DNA of 64,000 nucleotides, taken from Pseudomonas asiatica (GTDB lineage Bacteria; Pseudomonadota; Gammaproteobacteria; Pseudomonadales; Pseudomonadaceae). A program made the position numbers and the translations under genes. The notes beneath the pieces are model-generated. The model ran no database searches. It was not told the origin of the DNA and worked only from the letters and a program-made list of their open reading frames with translations. The stretch lies in the NCBI RefSeq assembly GCF_009932335.1, contig NZ_BLJF01000001.1, forward strand, positions 1,550,001 to 1,614,000, given 5' to 3'. Positions 1 to 8,966 of this stretch are shown piece after piece (the stretch's first letter is position 1; every line of letters starts with the position of its first letter).

Positions 1-1254
1 GAACGCCTGCACCTGTGGGACAGCGAGGGCAAGCGCTACCTGGACGGCATGTCCGGCCTGTGGTGCACCCAGCTCGGCTACGGCCGCCGCGACCTGACAG
101 CCGCCGCGGCCACGCAGATGGACCAGTTGGCTTACTACAACATGTTCTTCCACACCACTCACCCGGCGGTGATCGAACTGTCCGAGCTGCTGTTCAGCCT
201 GTTGCCTGGGCACTACAGCCACGCGATCTACACCAACTCCGGCTCCGAGGCCAACGAGGTGCTGATCCGTACCGTGCGCCGCTACTGGCAGGTGGTCGGC
301 CAGCCGGACAAGAAGATCATGATCGGCCGCTGGAACGGTTACCACGGCTCGACCCTGGCGGCCACGGCGCTGGGTGGCATGAAGTTCATGCACGAAATGG
401 GCGGGTTGATCCCGGATGTGGCGCACATCGATGAACCGTACTGGTACGCCGAGGGCGGCGAGCTGACCCCGGCCGAGTTCGGCCGCCGCTGCGCCCTGCA
501 GCTGGAGGAGAAGATCCTCGAACTGGGGGCCGAGAACGTCGCCGGCTTTATCGCCGAGCCGTTCCAGGGCGCGGGCGGCATGATCTTCCCGCCGGAAAGC
601 TACTGGCCCGAGATCCAGCGCATCTGCCGCCAGTACGACGTGCTGCTGTGCGCCGATGAAGTGATCGGCGGCTTTGGCCGCACTGGTGAATGGTTTGCCC
701 ACGAGTACTTCGGCTTCGAGCCCGACACCCTGTCCATCGCCAAGGGCCTGACCAGCGGCTACGTGCCCATGGGTGGCCTGGTGCTGAGCAAGCGCATTGC
801 CGAGGCGCTGGTGGAGCGGGGCGGGGTGTTCGCCCACGGCCTGACCTATTCGGGCCACCCGGTGGCGGCGGCGGTGGCCATCGCCAACCTGAAGGCGCTG
901 CGTGACGAAGGCATCGTGCGCCAGGTGAAGGACGACACCGGGCCGTACCTGCAACGCATCCTGCGCGAGGTGTTCGCCGACCACCCGTTGATCGGCCAGG
1001 TTCAGGGTGCCGGGTTGGTGGCGGCGCTGCAGTTCGCCGAGCACAAGCCGACGCGCAAGCGCTTTGCCAACGAGAACGACCTGGCCTGGCAGTGCCGTAC
1101 CTTCGGTTTCGAGGAAGGGGTGATCATTCGCTCGACCCTGGGCCGGATGATCATGGCGCCGGCACTGATCGCCAACCACAGCGAGCTGGATGAGCTGGTA
1201 GAGAAGACCCGCATTGCCGTGGACCGCACGGCGCGCCTGGTCGGCAAGCTCTAG
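1..1254 (+). CDS. Class III (omega) aminotransferase, 5' truncated by window edge
   Basis: PLP-dependent fold-type I aminotransferase that moves an amino group from a terminal amine or omega-amino acid to a keto acid such as pyruvate. The frame is open from base 1, so the true start lies upstream; 417 residues are visible and the family is usually about 450-460. Visible marks are the TNSGSEANE phosphate-cup segment, the CADEVIGGFGRTG segment with the PLP-ring aspartate, and the Schiff-base lysine in SIAKGLTSG (visible residue 248). An aldehyde dehydrogenase follows 178 bp downstream on the same strand with a REP pair between. This arrangement fits oxidation of the aldehyde the aminotransferase makes. 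It resembles putrescine/diamine-pyruvate aminotransferases (SpuC type), but the substrate cannot be read from sequence alone. Confidence 0.9.
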   Translation, partial: ERLHLWDSEGKRYLDGMSGLWCTQLGYGRRDLTAAAATQMDQLAYYNMFFHTTHPAVIELSELLFSLLPGHYSHAIYTNSGSEANEVLIRTVRRYWQVVGQPDKKIMIGRWNGYHGSTLAATALGGMKFMHEMGGLIPDVAHIDEPYWYAEGGELTPAEFGRRCALQLEEKILELGAENVAGFIAEPFQGAGGMIFPPESYWPEIQRICRQYDVLLCADEVIGGFGRTGEWFAHEYFGFEPDTLSIAKGLTSGYVPMGGLVLSKRIAEALVERGGVFAHGLTYSGHPVAAAVAIANLKALRDEGIVRQVKDDTGPYLQRILREVFADHPLIGQVQGAGLVAALQFAEHKPTRKRFANENDLAWQCRTFGFEEGVIIRSTLGRMIMAPALIANHSELDELVEKTRIAVDRTARLVGKL

Positions 1255-1265
1255 ACCGCTGATCC

Positions 1266-1352
1266 CTGTGGGAGCGGGCAAGCCCGCGAACACCGGCGAA
1301 GCCGGTGCCATCCACCGTGTCGCCTGGTTCGCGGGCATGCCCGCTCCCACAG
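1266..1352. repeat. REP pair (TGTGGGAGCGGGC type)
   Basis: Two inverted REP-like units, TGTGGGAGCGGGCAAGCCCGCG and CGCGGGCATGCCCGCTCCCACA, between the aminotransferase and aldehyde dehydrogenase genes. Confidence 0.85.
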
Positions 1353-1432
1353 AGGGAGTGCGGCGTGCTTGCGGACTGTGTGGTACCTGTTACTTGCGCA
1401 AGACGACCGCATGACGGTCGCCTGGAGTACAA

Positions 1433-2926
1433 ATGTACACTCTCGGATTCTGGCAACAACGTGCCTCGGACCTCTACCTCCCGGCCAATGCACTGATCGA
1501 CGGCAAGCCCGTCAACGCACAGGACGGCGCTACCTTCGCCGCCATCAACCCCGCCACCAACAAGGTATTGGCCCAGGTCACCGCCTGCGGTCAGGCCGAG
1601 GTCGACCTGGCCGTCGCCAGCGCCCGCAGGGCTTTCGAACAAGGCCCATGGCCGCGCATGGCCCCGGGTGAGCGCAAGAAAGTGCTGCAGCGCCTGGCCG
1701 AGCTGATCTTGGCCCATCGCGAAGAACTGGCGTTGCTGGACTCGCTGAACATGGGCAAGCCGGTCATGGACGCCTACAACATCGACGTGCCGGGCTCGGC
1801 GCAGGTGTTCGCCTGGTATGGCGAGGCGCTGGACAAGCTGTACGACCAGGTGGCACCCACCGCGCCCAACGCGTTGGCCACCATCACCCGCGAAGCCCTC
1901 GGCGTGGTCGCCGCCGTGGTGCCGTGGAACTTCCCGCTCGACATGGCCGCCTGGAAGCTCGCCCCGGCGCTGGCTGCCGGCAACAGCGTGGTGCTCAAGC
2001 CCGCCGAGCAATCACCGTTCTCGGCCCTGCGCCTGGCCCAGCTGGCGCTGCAGGCCGGTGTGCCGGAAGGCGTGCTGAACGTGGTGCCGGGCCTGGGCGA
2101 GCAGGCCGGGCAGGCACTGGGCCTGCACCCGGACGTGGACTGCCTGGTGTTCACCGGCTCCACCCAGGTGGGCAAGTACTTCATGCAGTATTCGGCCCAG
2201 TCCAACCTCAAGCAGGTATGGCTGGAGTGCGGCGGCAAGAGCCCCAACCTGGTGTTCGAAAACTGCCAGGACCTGGACCTGGCTGCGGAAAAGGCGGCAT
2301 TCGGCATCTTCTTCAACCAGGGCGAAGTGTGCTCGGCCAACTCGCGGCTGTACGTGCAGCGCTCCATCCATGACGAGTTCATCGAGCGCTTGCAGGCCAA
2401 GGCCCGCCAGTGGCTGCCAGGCAACCCGCTGGACCCGGCGAGCCGTGCCGGTGCAATTGTCGACGCCGGTCAGGCTGGCCGGATCGAAGCCGCCATCGCC
2501 CGCGCCGGGCAGGATGGCGCGCGGTTGGTGTGTGGTGGTCGGCGCCTGACCATCGACGGCTCGGACAATTACATCGAGCCGACCATTTTTGCCGGTGTCG
2601 ATGGCCGTATGAGCCTGGCGCGGGAAGAGGTATTCGGGCCGGTGCTGGCGGTCAGTGCCTTCGACAGTGAAGAGCAGGCCGTGCGCCTGGCCAACGACAG
2701 CATCTATGGGCTGGCGGCGTCGGTGTGGAGCGATGACTTCAACCAGGTGCACCGCGTGGCACGGGCGTTGAAGGCCGGCACCGTATCGGTGAACACGGTC
2801 GATGCGCTGGATGTGACGGTGCCGTTCGGCGGCGGCAGGCAGTCCGGGTTTGGCCGCGACCTGTCGCTGCACTCGTTCGACAAGTATTCGCAGCTCAAGA
2901 CCACCTGGTACCAGTTGCGCGCCTGA
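1433..2926 (+). CDS. NAD(P)-dependent aldehyde dehydrogenase (PuuC/KauB-like)
   Basis: Oxidises an aldehyde to the carboxylic acid with NAD(P)+ in the cytoplasm. At 497 residues it has the standard family length. Visible motifs: the PWNFPLD oxyanion asparagine segment, VLKPAEQSP (cofactor lysine), FTGSTQVGK (nucleotide loop), general base Glu265 in LECGGKSPN, and nucleophile Cys300 in NQGEVCSANSRL. The ATG at 1433 is chosen because homology-like sequence (the MYTLGFWQQRA start) begins there. It probably works with the upstream aminotransferase, giving an amine to amino-aldehyde to acid route such as gamma-(glutamyl)aminobutyraldehyde or a similar amino-aldehyde. The substrate assignment is inference from the neighbour; the enzyme class is firm. 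Confidence 0.92.
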   Translation: MYTLGFWQQRASDLYLPANALIDGKPVNAQDGATFAAINPATNKVLAQVTACGQAEVDLAVASARRAFEQGPWPRMAPGERKKVLQRLAELILAHREELALLDSLNMGKPVMDAYNIDVPGSAQVFAWYGEALDKLYDQVAPTAPNALATITREALGVVAAVVPWNFPLDMAAWKLAPALAAGNSVVLKPAEQSPFSALRLAQLALQAGVPEGVLNVVPGLGEQAGQALGLHPDVDCLVFTGSTQVGKYFMQYSAQSNLKQVWLECGGKSPNLVFENCQDLDLAAEKAAFGIFFNQGEVCSANSRLYVQRSIHDEFIERLQAKARQWLPGNPLDPASRAGAIVDAGQAGRIEAAIARAGQDGARLVCGGRRLTIDGSDNYIEPTIFAGVDGRMSLAREEVFGPVLAVSAFDSEEQAVRLANDSIYGLAASVWSDDFNQVHRVARALKAGTVSVNTVDALDVTVPFGGGRQSGFGRDLSLHSFDKYSQLKTTWYQLRA

Positions 2927-2950
2927 TACCCTGAAGGCATACCCAGGACC

Positions 2951-3067
2951 TGTAGGAGCGGCCTTGTGTCGCGATAGGGCTGCAAAGCAGCCCCAGGGTT
3001 TCAGCACAGATGCACAAATTGCCGGGGCTGCTTTGCAGCCCTATCGCGACACAAGGCCGCTCCTACA
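2951..3067. repeat. Inverted REP pair (TGTAGGAGCGGCC type)
   Basis: TGTAGGAGCGGCCTTGTGTCG ... and its reverse complement. The arms are about 48 bp with a short loop. Confidence 0.85.
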
Positions 3068-3195
3068 AGGGCCGGTACTGGCTAGAAGAGCCATGCAAGA
3101 CTAAATTTCTTCTCTAGCCCGGCAAAAAGCCCGTCCGCCCTCTACACTGCTGCGGGTATCAGCCAAGGCAATGTGCCATACATGGAGTACCTGGG

Positions 3196-6081
3196 ATGGG
3201 CTGCGTGTCGAATGGTCGTGCTGCTGGCAACGCCGGACGTGGCATTTCACTGCAGTGGCTGGTGGCACTCGCCATCGTGCTGGGCATGTTGCTGCTCGGC
3301 GCCGCCCTGGCCTGGCAGGGCTATCACGGCATTCGTCAGACCTTGGTGGCCGCAGCGGGTGATTCTGCCCAGCAAATAGGCAAGACCATCGACGAGCGCG
3401 CCCGGCGCCTGATCGACCCCGTGCACAGCAGTATCCGCCTGCTGGCCCACAACCCGGCCGCGCAAACCCCGGCTCAGCGCCTGGAACGCTTGCCGCAACT
3501 GGTCGAGACGCTGGACGCCAACCGCATGCTAAGTGCTGCCTACATGGGTTACCCCAGTGGTGAGTTCCTGCTGGTGCGCCGCTTGCGTGACCCGCAGTTG
3601 CTGCAGCGTTTCGCTGCGCCGCCGGGCACGGTATTTCTGGTGCAGAGCGTCAGCCGTGAGGGCGGGGAGGTGCAGGGTGAATGGCGCTTCTACGACCGCT
3701 CGCTGAACCTGCTGCAGGCCCAGGCCAAGCCTGAATACCGCTACGATCCGCGCACGCGCCCATGGTTTGTCGAAGCCAGTGCCCAGCCCACCACCGTGCT
3801 GACCCACCCCTATGTGTTCTTCACCACCCGCGAGATCGGCCTGACCATGGCCCAGCGCAGCCTCGACGGCGGGGCGGTGATCGGCATGGACGTTTCGGTC
3901 GACGACCTGGCCAGTGAGACTCAGGGCCTGCGCATGACCCCCGGCACCGAGATCGTCGTGATCGACGACCAGGGCAGCGTGGTGGCCTACCCGGACCTGC
4001 AGCGGGTAATCGTGCACGAAGGGCAGGCCGTGCGCTTGTCGCGCATCGCCGAACTGGGCATCCCCAGCCTGGAGCACCTTTACGCCGACCTGCCGCAAGG
4101 CCCCCGGCCGCAGCCTTATCAGGTGGACGGGCAGACCTGGTATGGCATGCGTGTGCAACTGACCAACCTGGCCGGGCAGGACCTGCAGGTGCTGATTGCC
4201 GTGCCAGGCCATGAGTTGCTGGCCGGTGCACGCAAGGTACTGCTCGAACAGTTGCTCTGGACCGCTGCCCTGATAAGCGTGCTGCTGGTGCTCGGTGGTG
4301 TGCTTGGCCGGCGTATCGGCCGCCCGTTGCGGTTGCTGGCTGAACAGGTACAAGGCCTGGCTGGCTTTGATTTCAGCCGCGAAGTCGGGGTGCGCTCGCG
4401 GGTATCCGAAGTGCGCGAGCTGAGCCGCGTGCTTAGCCGCATGTCCGGCACCATCCGCAGCTTTCAGGCGATTACCCTCACACTCAGCAGTGAGCGCGAC
4501 CTGGAACGCATGCTCGACGGTGTGTTGACCCATCTGGTGGAAGCCGCCGGGGGCAGTGCCGGCGTGGTTTACCTGTTCGATGCCGAAAACGCCTTGCTGC
4601 GCCTGGCCGCTGCCTGCCATGGCGAGCAGTACCCTGGCGAGCTGGCCGTGGACGAGACTGCCCAGCAGCACCTGGCCACGGCAGTGAGCCAGGCCCTCGG
4701 CCTGCATGAGGGCACCCTGGCCTTGGTGCTGAATGACCGCAGCCAGGCGCTGCTGGGCATATTGATCCTGCAACTGGGCGATGGACATGTACACGAGCAG
4801 GCAGGCCAGCCGTTGCGCAGCTTTGTCGCGGAACTGTCCGGGGTGGCGGCGGTGGCCATCGAGACGCGCCAGCTGGCCGAAGCCCAGCAACGCCTGCTGG
4901 ATGCCATGATCAAGTTGCTGGCCGATGCCATCGATGCCAAGAGCCCCTATACCGGTGGCCATTGCGAGCGGGTGCCACAACTGGCGCAGATGCTGCTGGA
5001 CCAGGCGGTGGCGGCCGAAACCGGCCCGTACGCCAGTTTCAACATGACCGCGGCTGAACGCTACGAATTCCACGTCGCGGCCTGGCTGCACGACTGTGGC
5101 AAGGTCACCAGCCCCGAGTATGTGGTGGACAAGGCGACCAAGCTGGAAACCTTGTACAACCGTATCCACGAGGTACGCATGCGTTTCGAGGTGCTCTGGC
5201 GGGATGCCGAGCTGGCTTATTGGCAAGGCCTGGCCAGCGCTGGCGACCAGCAGGCGCTGCAAGCCACCCTGGTGCGCAGCCAGGCGCAGCTGCAGGACGA
5301 CTTCGCCTTCGTCGCCCAGGCCAACATCGGCGGCGAGTTCATGCAGGACGCCGACATCGAGCGCCTGCAGCAGATTGGCCAGCGCCTTTGGCAGCGCCAT
5401 TTCGACAACCGCCTGGGCATCTCCCGTGATGAGCTGGAGCGCTTTGCCGACGTGCCTTCACCTGCGCTACCGGTTTACGAGCCACTGCTGGCCGACCGCC
5501 CCGAGCATTGCGTGCCCTGGGGCCCCCGCAAGCCGCCGGTGGCGAAGGACGACCCGCGCAACCGCTGGGGCTTCGACATGCGCCTGCCGGCCTGTGCCAG
5601 CAATTACGGCGAGCTGTACAACCTGGCGATCCGCCGCGGCACGCTGAATGACGAGGAACGCTTCAAGATCAACGAACACATCGTGCAGACCATCATCATG
5701 CTCAGTTCCTTGCCGTTCCCCCGCCAGCTCAAGCGGGTTCCGGACATCGCTGGCAACCACCACGAGAAAATGGACGGCAGCGGCTACCCGCGCAGGCTGG
5801 GCGAGCAGGACCTGGGCATTGCCGAGCGGGTGATGGCGATTGCCGACATCTTCGAGGCGCTGACCGCGGCCGACCGGCCCTACAAGGCGCCGAAGACCTT
5901 GTCCGAGTCGGTGAAGATCCTGGTGGGCATGGCCCGCGGCGGGCACATCGACGGCCAGTTGCTGGAGCTGTTCCTCAGCAGCGGGGTGTACCGCCAGTAT
6001 GCCGAGCGGTTCCTGCGTGCCGAGCAGATCGACGAGGTGGACGTGGCGTACTGGCTGGGGCAGATGCGTTGCCCGGCTTGA
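3196..6081 (+). CDS. Membrane sensor with Cache-like, HAMP, GAF and HD-GYP-type domains
   Basis: Predicted inner-membrane signalling protein of 961 residues, likely a cyclic-di-GMP phosphodiesterase. Order: TM helix about 17-42, a periplasmic Cache-like sensor about 45-350, TM helix about 353-372, HAMP about 374-425, GAF about 430-560, then a phosphohydrolase region to about 940. The HD dyad is His632-Asp633 in LHDCGK. The GYP signature is at residues 863-865 within HHEKMDGSGYPRR, followed by IADIFEALTAADRPYK. An unusual feature is about 150 extra residues between the HD dyad and the conserved LNDEERFKINEH helix. The start at 3196 has GGAG at 3184-3187. No partner gene is adjacent. Activity is inferred from motif retention. 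Confidence 0.85.
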   Translation: MGCVSNGRAAGNAGRGISLQWLVALAIVLGMLLLGAALAWQGYHGIRQTLVAAAGDSAQQIGKTIDERARRLIDPVHSSIRLLAHNPAAQTPAQRLERLPQLVETLDANRMLSAAYMGYPSGEFLLVRRLRDPQLLQRFAAPPGTVFLVQSVSREGGEVQGEWRFYDRSLNLLQAQAKPEYRYDPRTRPWFVEASAQPTTVLTHPYVFFTTREIGLTMAQRSLDGGAVIGMDVSVDDLASETQGLRMTPGTEIVVIDDQGSVVAYPDLQRVIVHEGQAVRLSRIAELGIPSLEHLYADLPQGPRPQPYQVDGQTWYGMRVQLTNLAGQDLQVLIAVPGHELLAGARKVLLEQLLWTAALISVLLVLGGVLGRRIGRPLRLLAEQVQGLAGFDFSREVGVRSRVSEVRELSRVLSRMSGTIRSFQAITLTLSSERDLERMLDGVLTHLVEAAGGSAGVVYLFDAENALLRLAAACHGEQYPGELAVDETAQQHLATAVSQALGLHEGTLALVLNDRSQALLGILILQLGDGHVHEQAGQPLRSFVAELSGVAAVAIETRQLAEAQQRLLDAMIKLLADAIDAKSPYTGGHCERVPQLAQMLLDQAVAAETGPYASFNMTAAERYEFHVAAWLHDCGKVTSPEYVVDKATKLETLYNRIHEVRMRFEVLWRDAELAYWQGLASAGDQQALQATLVRSQAQLQDDFAFVAQANIGGEFMQDADIERLQQIGQRLWQRHFDNRLGISRDELERFADVPSPALPVYEPLLADRPEHCVPWGPRKPPVAKDDPRNRWGFDMRLPACASNYGELYNLAIRRGTLNDEERFKINEHIVQTIIMLSSLPFPRQLKRVPDIAGNHHEKMDGSGYPRRLGEQDLGIAERVMAIADIFEALTAADRPYKAPKTLSESVKILVGMARGGHIDGQLLELFLSSGVYRQYAERFLRAEQIDEVDVAYWLGQMRCPA

Positions 6082-6381
6082 GCGAAAAATCAGATTTAGC
6101 CCCTTCCTTGTAGGCCATTTCCCAAAGATACTCACGCCGCCTGTTTCCCGTTGCGGCCGCTTTGGCAGCGCTCTAGTCTCGGCGGGTCGCTGCACATCAG
6201 CGATCGGCTTTGACAGGCCGCGACGAGATACTTCGCATGGCTTTGCGCTTCATGGTGGCTGTGCATGGGGCACGTTCGCGTGCGCCGGTTCTGGTATCCG
6301 CCGGTCTGTCAACCTATGTACAGCTGCCACCTACTTGTTTGACAGCAGGCCGGTAGTGGCCCAACAAATGGATACCAAAGC

Positions 6382-6472
6382 ATGCTGAAAGTTGTCCCCG
6401 ATCCACCCCACATCCCCCGATTCCTTCGAAGACACTTTGCACCAGGGCATAAGTAATGTGTTGCCTGTTCTG
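6382..6472 (+). pseudogene. Remnant of a small DUF6124/DUF3077-type gene, interrupted by a REP element
   Basis: An ATG at 6382 begins MLKVVPDPPHIP, which resembles the N-terminus of small P. putida proteins. After a frame change the adjacent frame reads SPDSFEDTLHQGISNV, the expected continuation. The reading then runs straight into a REP sequence at about 6473. I infer a decayed gene with one frameshift whose 3' part has been replaced by REP DNA. The family link is from memory of such proteins sitting beside DUF3077 genes, as here (6602-6865). It could also be chance similarity. Confidence 0.4.
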
Positions 6473-6565
6473 GCCTCTTCGCGGGCACGCCCGCTCCCAC
6501 AGGATCTTCACCGTACTCAAGAGTTGCACAGTACCTGTGGGAGCGGGCGTGCCCGCGAAAGGGCC
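6473..6565. repeat. REP pair (inverted)
   Basis: Two units, GCGGGCACGCCCGCTCCCACAG and CTGTGGGAGCGGGCGTGCCCGCG, between the DUF6124-like remnant and the gene at 6602. Confidence 0.85.
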
Positions 6566-6601
6566 AGTGCAAGCAGTCGAGAAATTTCAGGGGATTCACC
6601 A

Positions 6602-6865
6602 ATGACCACAGAAGAGACCCAATTTACCGTCGGCAAGACCACCTTCTACCAAGGCGAAAACGGCACCCATCCACTGTTCCGCATCGAGCCCGGCATCCCC
6701 TGCCGCGATGCCCGCGAGCAGTCCTCGGAATTGATGGGCTATGTCCGCGAACTGACCATTACCGGCCTGATGGATGAGAAACCGATGATGATCTGGGCCG
6801 CCCATTACCTGAGCGCGATGGCCAAGGCGCTGATGGATGATGCCGAACTGGGCATGAAGCACTGA
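6602..6865 (+). CDS. Small DUF3077-like protein of unknown function
   Basis: An 87-residue cytoplasmic protein with no signal peptide. Visible segments are FRIEPGIPCRDAREQSSELMGYV and a C-terminal helix ending in MAKALMDDAELGMKH. These resemble the DUF3077 proteins common in the P. putida group, whose role is unknown. The ATG at 6602 is preceded by CAGGGG and lies just after a REP pair. A longer in-frame extension upstream would read through the REP and is rejected. The upstream remnant at 6382 may once have been its operon partner. Codon use is normal for the genome. Confidence 0.7.
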   Translation: MTTEETQFTVGKTTFYQGENGTHPLFRIEPGIPCRDAREQSSELMGYVRELTITGLMDEKPMMIWAAHYLSAMAKALMDDAELGMKH

Positions 6866-6890
6866 GGTATCGCAGGCAGGCGCGGTTTCC

Positions 6891-7008
6891 TGTAGGAGCG
6901 GCCTTGTGTCGCGAAAGGGGTGCGAAGCGCCCCCAACGATCTGTGCATCACCGCAAAAACGCCGGGGCCGCTTTGCGGCCCTTTCGCGACACAAGGCCGC
7001 TCCTACAG
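6891..7008. repeat. Inverted REP pair (TGTAGGAGCGGCC type)
   Basis: TGTAGGAGCGGCCTTGTGTCG arm and its reverse complement around an AT-rich loop, in the gap between convergent genes. Confidence 0.85.
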
Positions 7009-7059
7009 GAATCGCGCCGTCCATGAGGTACAGGGCATGGCCATCAGTGATCGCTCACC

Positions 7060-8772
7060 TCATTCATACTCCCGCACCCCAGCAATATGCCGCCCGGCCA
7101 CATAGCCAAAGGTCAGCGCCGGGCCCAGGTTGATACCACCCGACGGATACCAGCCGCCAAACACGCTGGCCATGTCGGTACCCGCCGCATACAGGCCAGC
7201 AATCGGCTGCCCAGCTTCATCCAGCACTCGGGCATTCCCGTCGGTGCGCAGCCCGGCAAAGGTGCCAAAGCAGCCGGGCTGCACCTTCACCGCATAGAAC
7301 GGCCCATGTTCGATAGGCGCCACGCAAGGGTTTGGCCCCTTGTGCTGCGGGTCACCCTGCTTGCGGTTGAACGGTGTGGAACCACGGCCGAACGCCGGGT
7401 CCTGGCCGTTGCGGGCATGGTTGTTGAAGTCGCTGACCGTGGCGCGCAACCCTACCGGGTCGATGCCGCAGGCCTGGGCCAACTGCTCGAGGGTGGCAGC
7501 CCGCTTGAGATAGCCGCTACGCACGTGCGGCCACACCGGCAGTGGCGCCGGGCGGGCGTGGCCCAGGCCATAGCGGCGCAGGAAACGGTGGTCGCAGACC
7601 AGCCACGAACACACCTCTTCGCCCTGTGGCACCGCCGCGACCATCGCTGACACGTAGTCGTAGTAGCCATGCGCTTCGTTGACGAAACGCTTGCCGTTGG
7701 CCAGCACGCCGATGATGCCCGGTTTGCCGCGTTCGATGATGTGCGGGAAATGGCCGACGCTGCCGTCGCGGTGCGGCACGCGCGAAACCGGCGCCCAGGC
7801 CACCGGCGACTTCAGGTCGGTAGCGACCACACCGCCGGCCGACTCGCCCAGGCGCAGGCCGTCACCCGAACAACCCTTGGGGGGCAGGGCCAGGTTGTCA
7901 TGGCCACTGGCATCGCGCGGGAACAGTTGCTGGCGGCGGGCGTTGTCGTTGGGGAAGCCACCCGCCGCAAGCACCACGGCCTTGGCACGGATCAGTTGCT
8001 CGCCCTGCGGTGTAGCCACCAGCGCGCCCCGCACCTGGCCATCCTCGACCAGCAGGCGTTTGGCCGGCGCCGATTCCTGCAGGCGCACGCCCAGGTCTTG
8101 TGCCGACCTGGCCAGGCGGGCCACCAGCGCCACGCCGTTGACCAGGTGCATCGCCCGGCCATACCGGGCCAGGTGATACAGGTGGCGGCCAAAGCGTTTG
8201 CACACGTGCAGCAAGGCCTTGGGCGAGCGGGTCATGTTGAGGAACGCGGCAAGGTCGGCACCCGCCATGATCGGCATGCCCATGAACGAGGTTTCGCGCA
8301 TGGTTTTGCGCAGGCGTGGCAGCAGCGCACCCACCTCGCGGGCATCATAGGGCGCGGCAATCACTTGGTGCCCGCCCTGGGCCGCGCCCGGTGTGTCGCC
8401 ATGCATGTCGGGGATGCCGTTGCCGTCGGCAAACTGCAGCGCCGTGTGCTTTTCGAAAAACGCCACCATGTGCGGGCAGGCTTCGAGGAAGGCGTCGACG
8501 CGTTCGGCGTTGTAATACGCCCCCAGTTCATTGCGCAGGTAGGTACGCGGCTGCTCGATGTCTTCCTCGATGCCGGCCCGGCGTGCCAGCGGGTTGCGCG
8601 GCACCCAGGCCCAACCACCGGACCAGGCGGTGGCGCCGCCGAACACTGGCTCCTTCTCCACCACGATCACCTTCTGCCCATGCCAGGCCGCCGTCACGGC
8701 CGCAGCCAGCCCGGCGGCACCAGAACCTATGACCAGCACATCGCATTCGGTTTCGTAGGGAGCGGAAGGCAT
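7060..8772 (-). CDS. FAD-dependent oxidoreductase, KstD/fumarate-reductase flavoprotein family (paralogue 1)
   Basis: A 570-residue flavoprotein of the FAD-binding-2 family, typical of 3-ketosteroid delta-1-dehydrogenases and related enzymes that desaturate ring ketones or reduce enones. The N-terminal Rossmann motif is VLVIGSGAAGLAAAV, and FGGATAWSGGWAWVP follows. The C-terminal FAD and active-site segment is GGWYPSGGINLGPALTFGY. The start at 8772 has AGGAA upstream. It is transcribed divergently from an IclR gene, with a perfect TGGAACaagGTTCCA palindrome 23 bp upstream of its start. Two paralogues lie at 13645 and 15669. The substrate is unknown; steroid is only the family default. A cyclohexanone-type or hydroxylated ring acid is equally possible given the island. 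Confidence 0.85.
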   Translation of the reverse strand: MPSAPYETECDVLVIGSGAAGLAAAVTAAWHGQKVIVVEKEPVFGGATAWSGGWAWVPRNPLARRAGIEEDIEQPRTYLRNELGAYYNAERVDAFLEACPHMVAFFEKHTALQFADGNGIPDMHGDTPGAAQGGHQVIAAPYDAREVGALLPRLRKTMRETSFMGMPIMAGADLAAFLNMTRSPKALLHVCKRFGRHLYHLARYGRAMHLVNGVALVARLARSAQDLGVRLQESAPAKRLLVEDGQVRGALVATPQGEQLIRAKAVVLAAGGFPNDNARRQQLFPRDASGHDNLALPPKGCSGDGLRLGESAGGVVATDLKSPVAWAPVSRVPHRDGSVGHFPHIIERGKPGIIGVLANGKRFVNEAHGYYDYVSAMVAAVPQGEEVCSWLVCDHRFLRRYGLGHARPAPLPVWPHVRSGYLKRAATLEQLAQACGIDPVGLRATVSDFNNHARNGQDPAFGRGSTPFNRKQGDPQHKGPNPCVAPIEHGPFYAVKVQPGCFGTFAGLRTDGNARVLDEAGQPIAGLYAAGTDMASVFGGWYPSGGINLGPALTFGYVAGRHIAGVREYE

Positions 8773-8794
8773 TGCGGGATTCCTGTATTGTTAT

Positions 8795-8809
8795 TGGAAC
8801 AAGGTTCCA
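8795..8809. promoter_or_regulatory. Putative IclR-1 operator, perfect palindrome
   Basis: TGGAAC-aag-GTTCCA, 6-bp arms and 3-bp spacer, 23 bp upstream of the flavoprotein start at 8772. The same pattern recurs at 9801 and 9833 around the IclR-1 gene, supporting an operator. Confidence 0.6.
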
Positions 8810-8921
8810 TATTCTTATTGGCAGCGAATCGGCCCGCAAGTGTGTCGCGGCCATGTCGGGCAAGTAATGGGCGATAACCGGACGGTTCGTGCCGCCCTGG
8901 CTGCGGCGGCTATCGGCAGTG

Positions 8922-8936
8922 TGGAATCATCTTCTA
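8922..8936. promoter_or_regulatory. Imperfect IclR-1 operator candidate
   Basis: TGGAATcatCTTCTA, an imperfect copy of the palindrome pattern, 31 bp upstream of the IclR-1 ATG. It may allow weak autoregulation. Confidence 0.35.
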
Positions 8937-8966
8937 GAATTCGCAGAAATTTCAGGGACCTGTGTC

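Noticed and set aside
3529..5400. Long antisense frame of 623 codons opposite the HD-GYP gene
   Set aside because: It lies opposite a gene with full domain motifs, is rich in Gln/His/Ala/Leu as typical of GC-rich shadow frames, and has no recognisable family.
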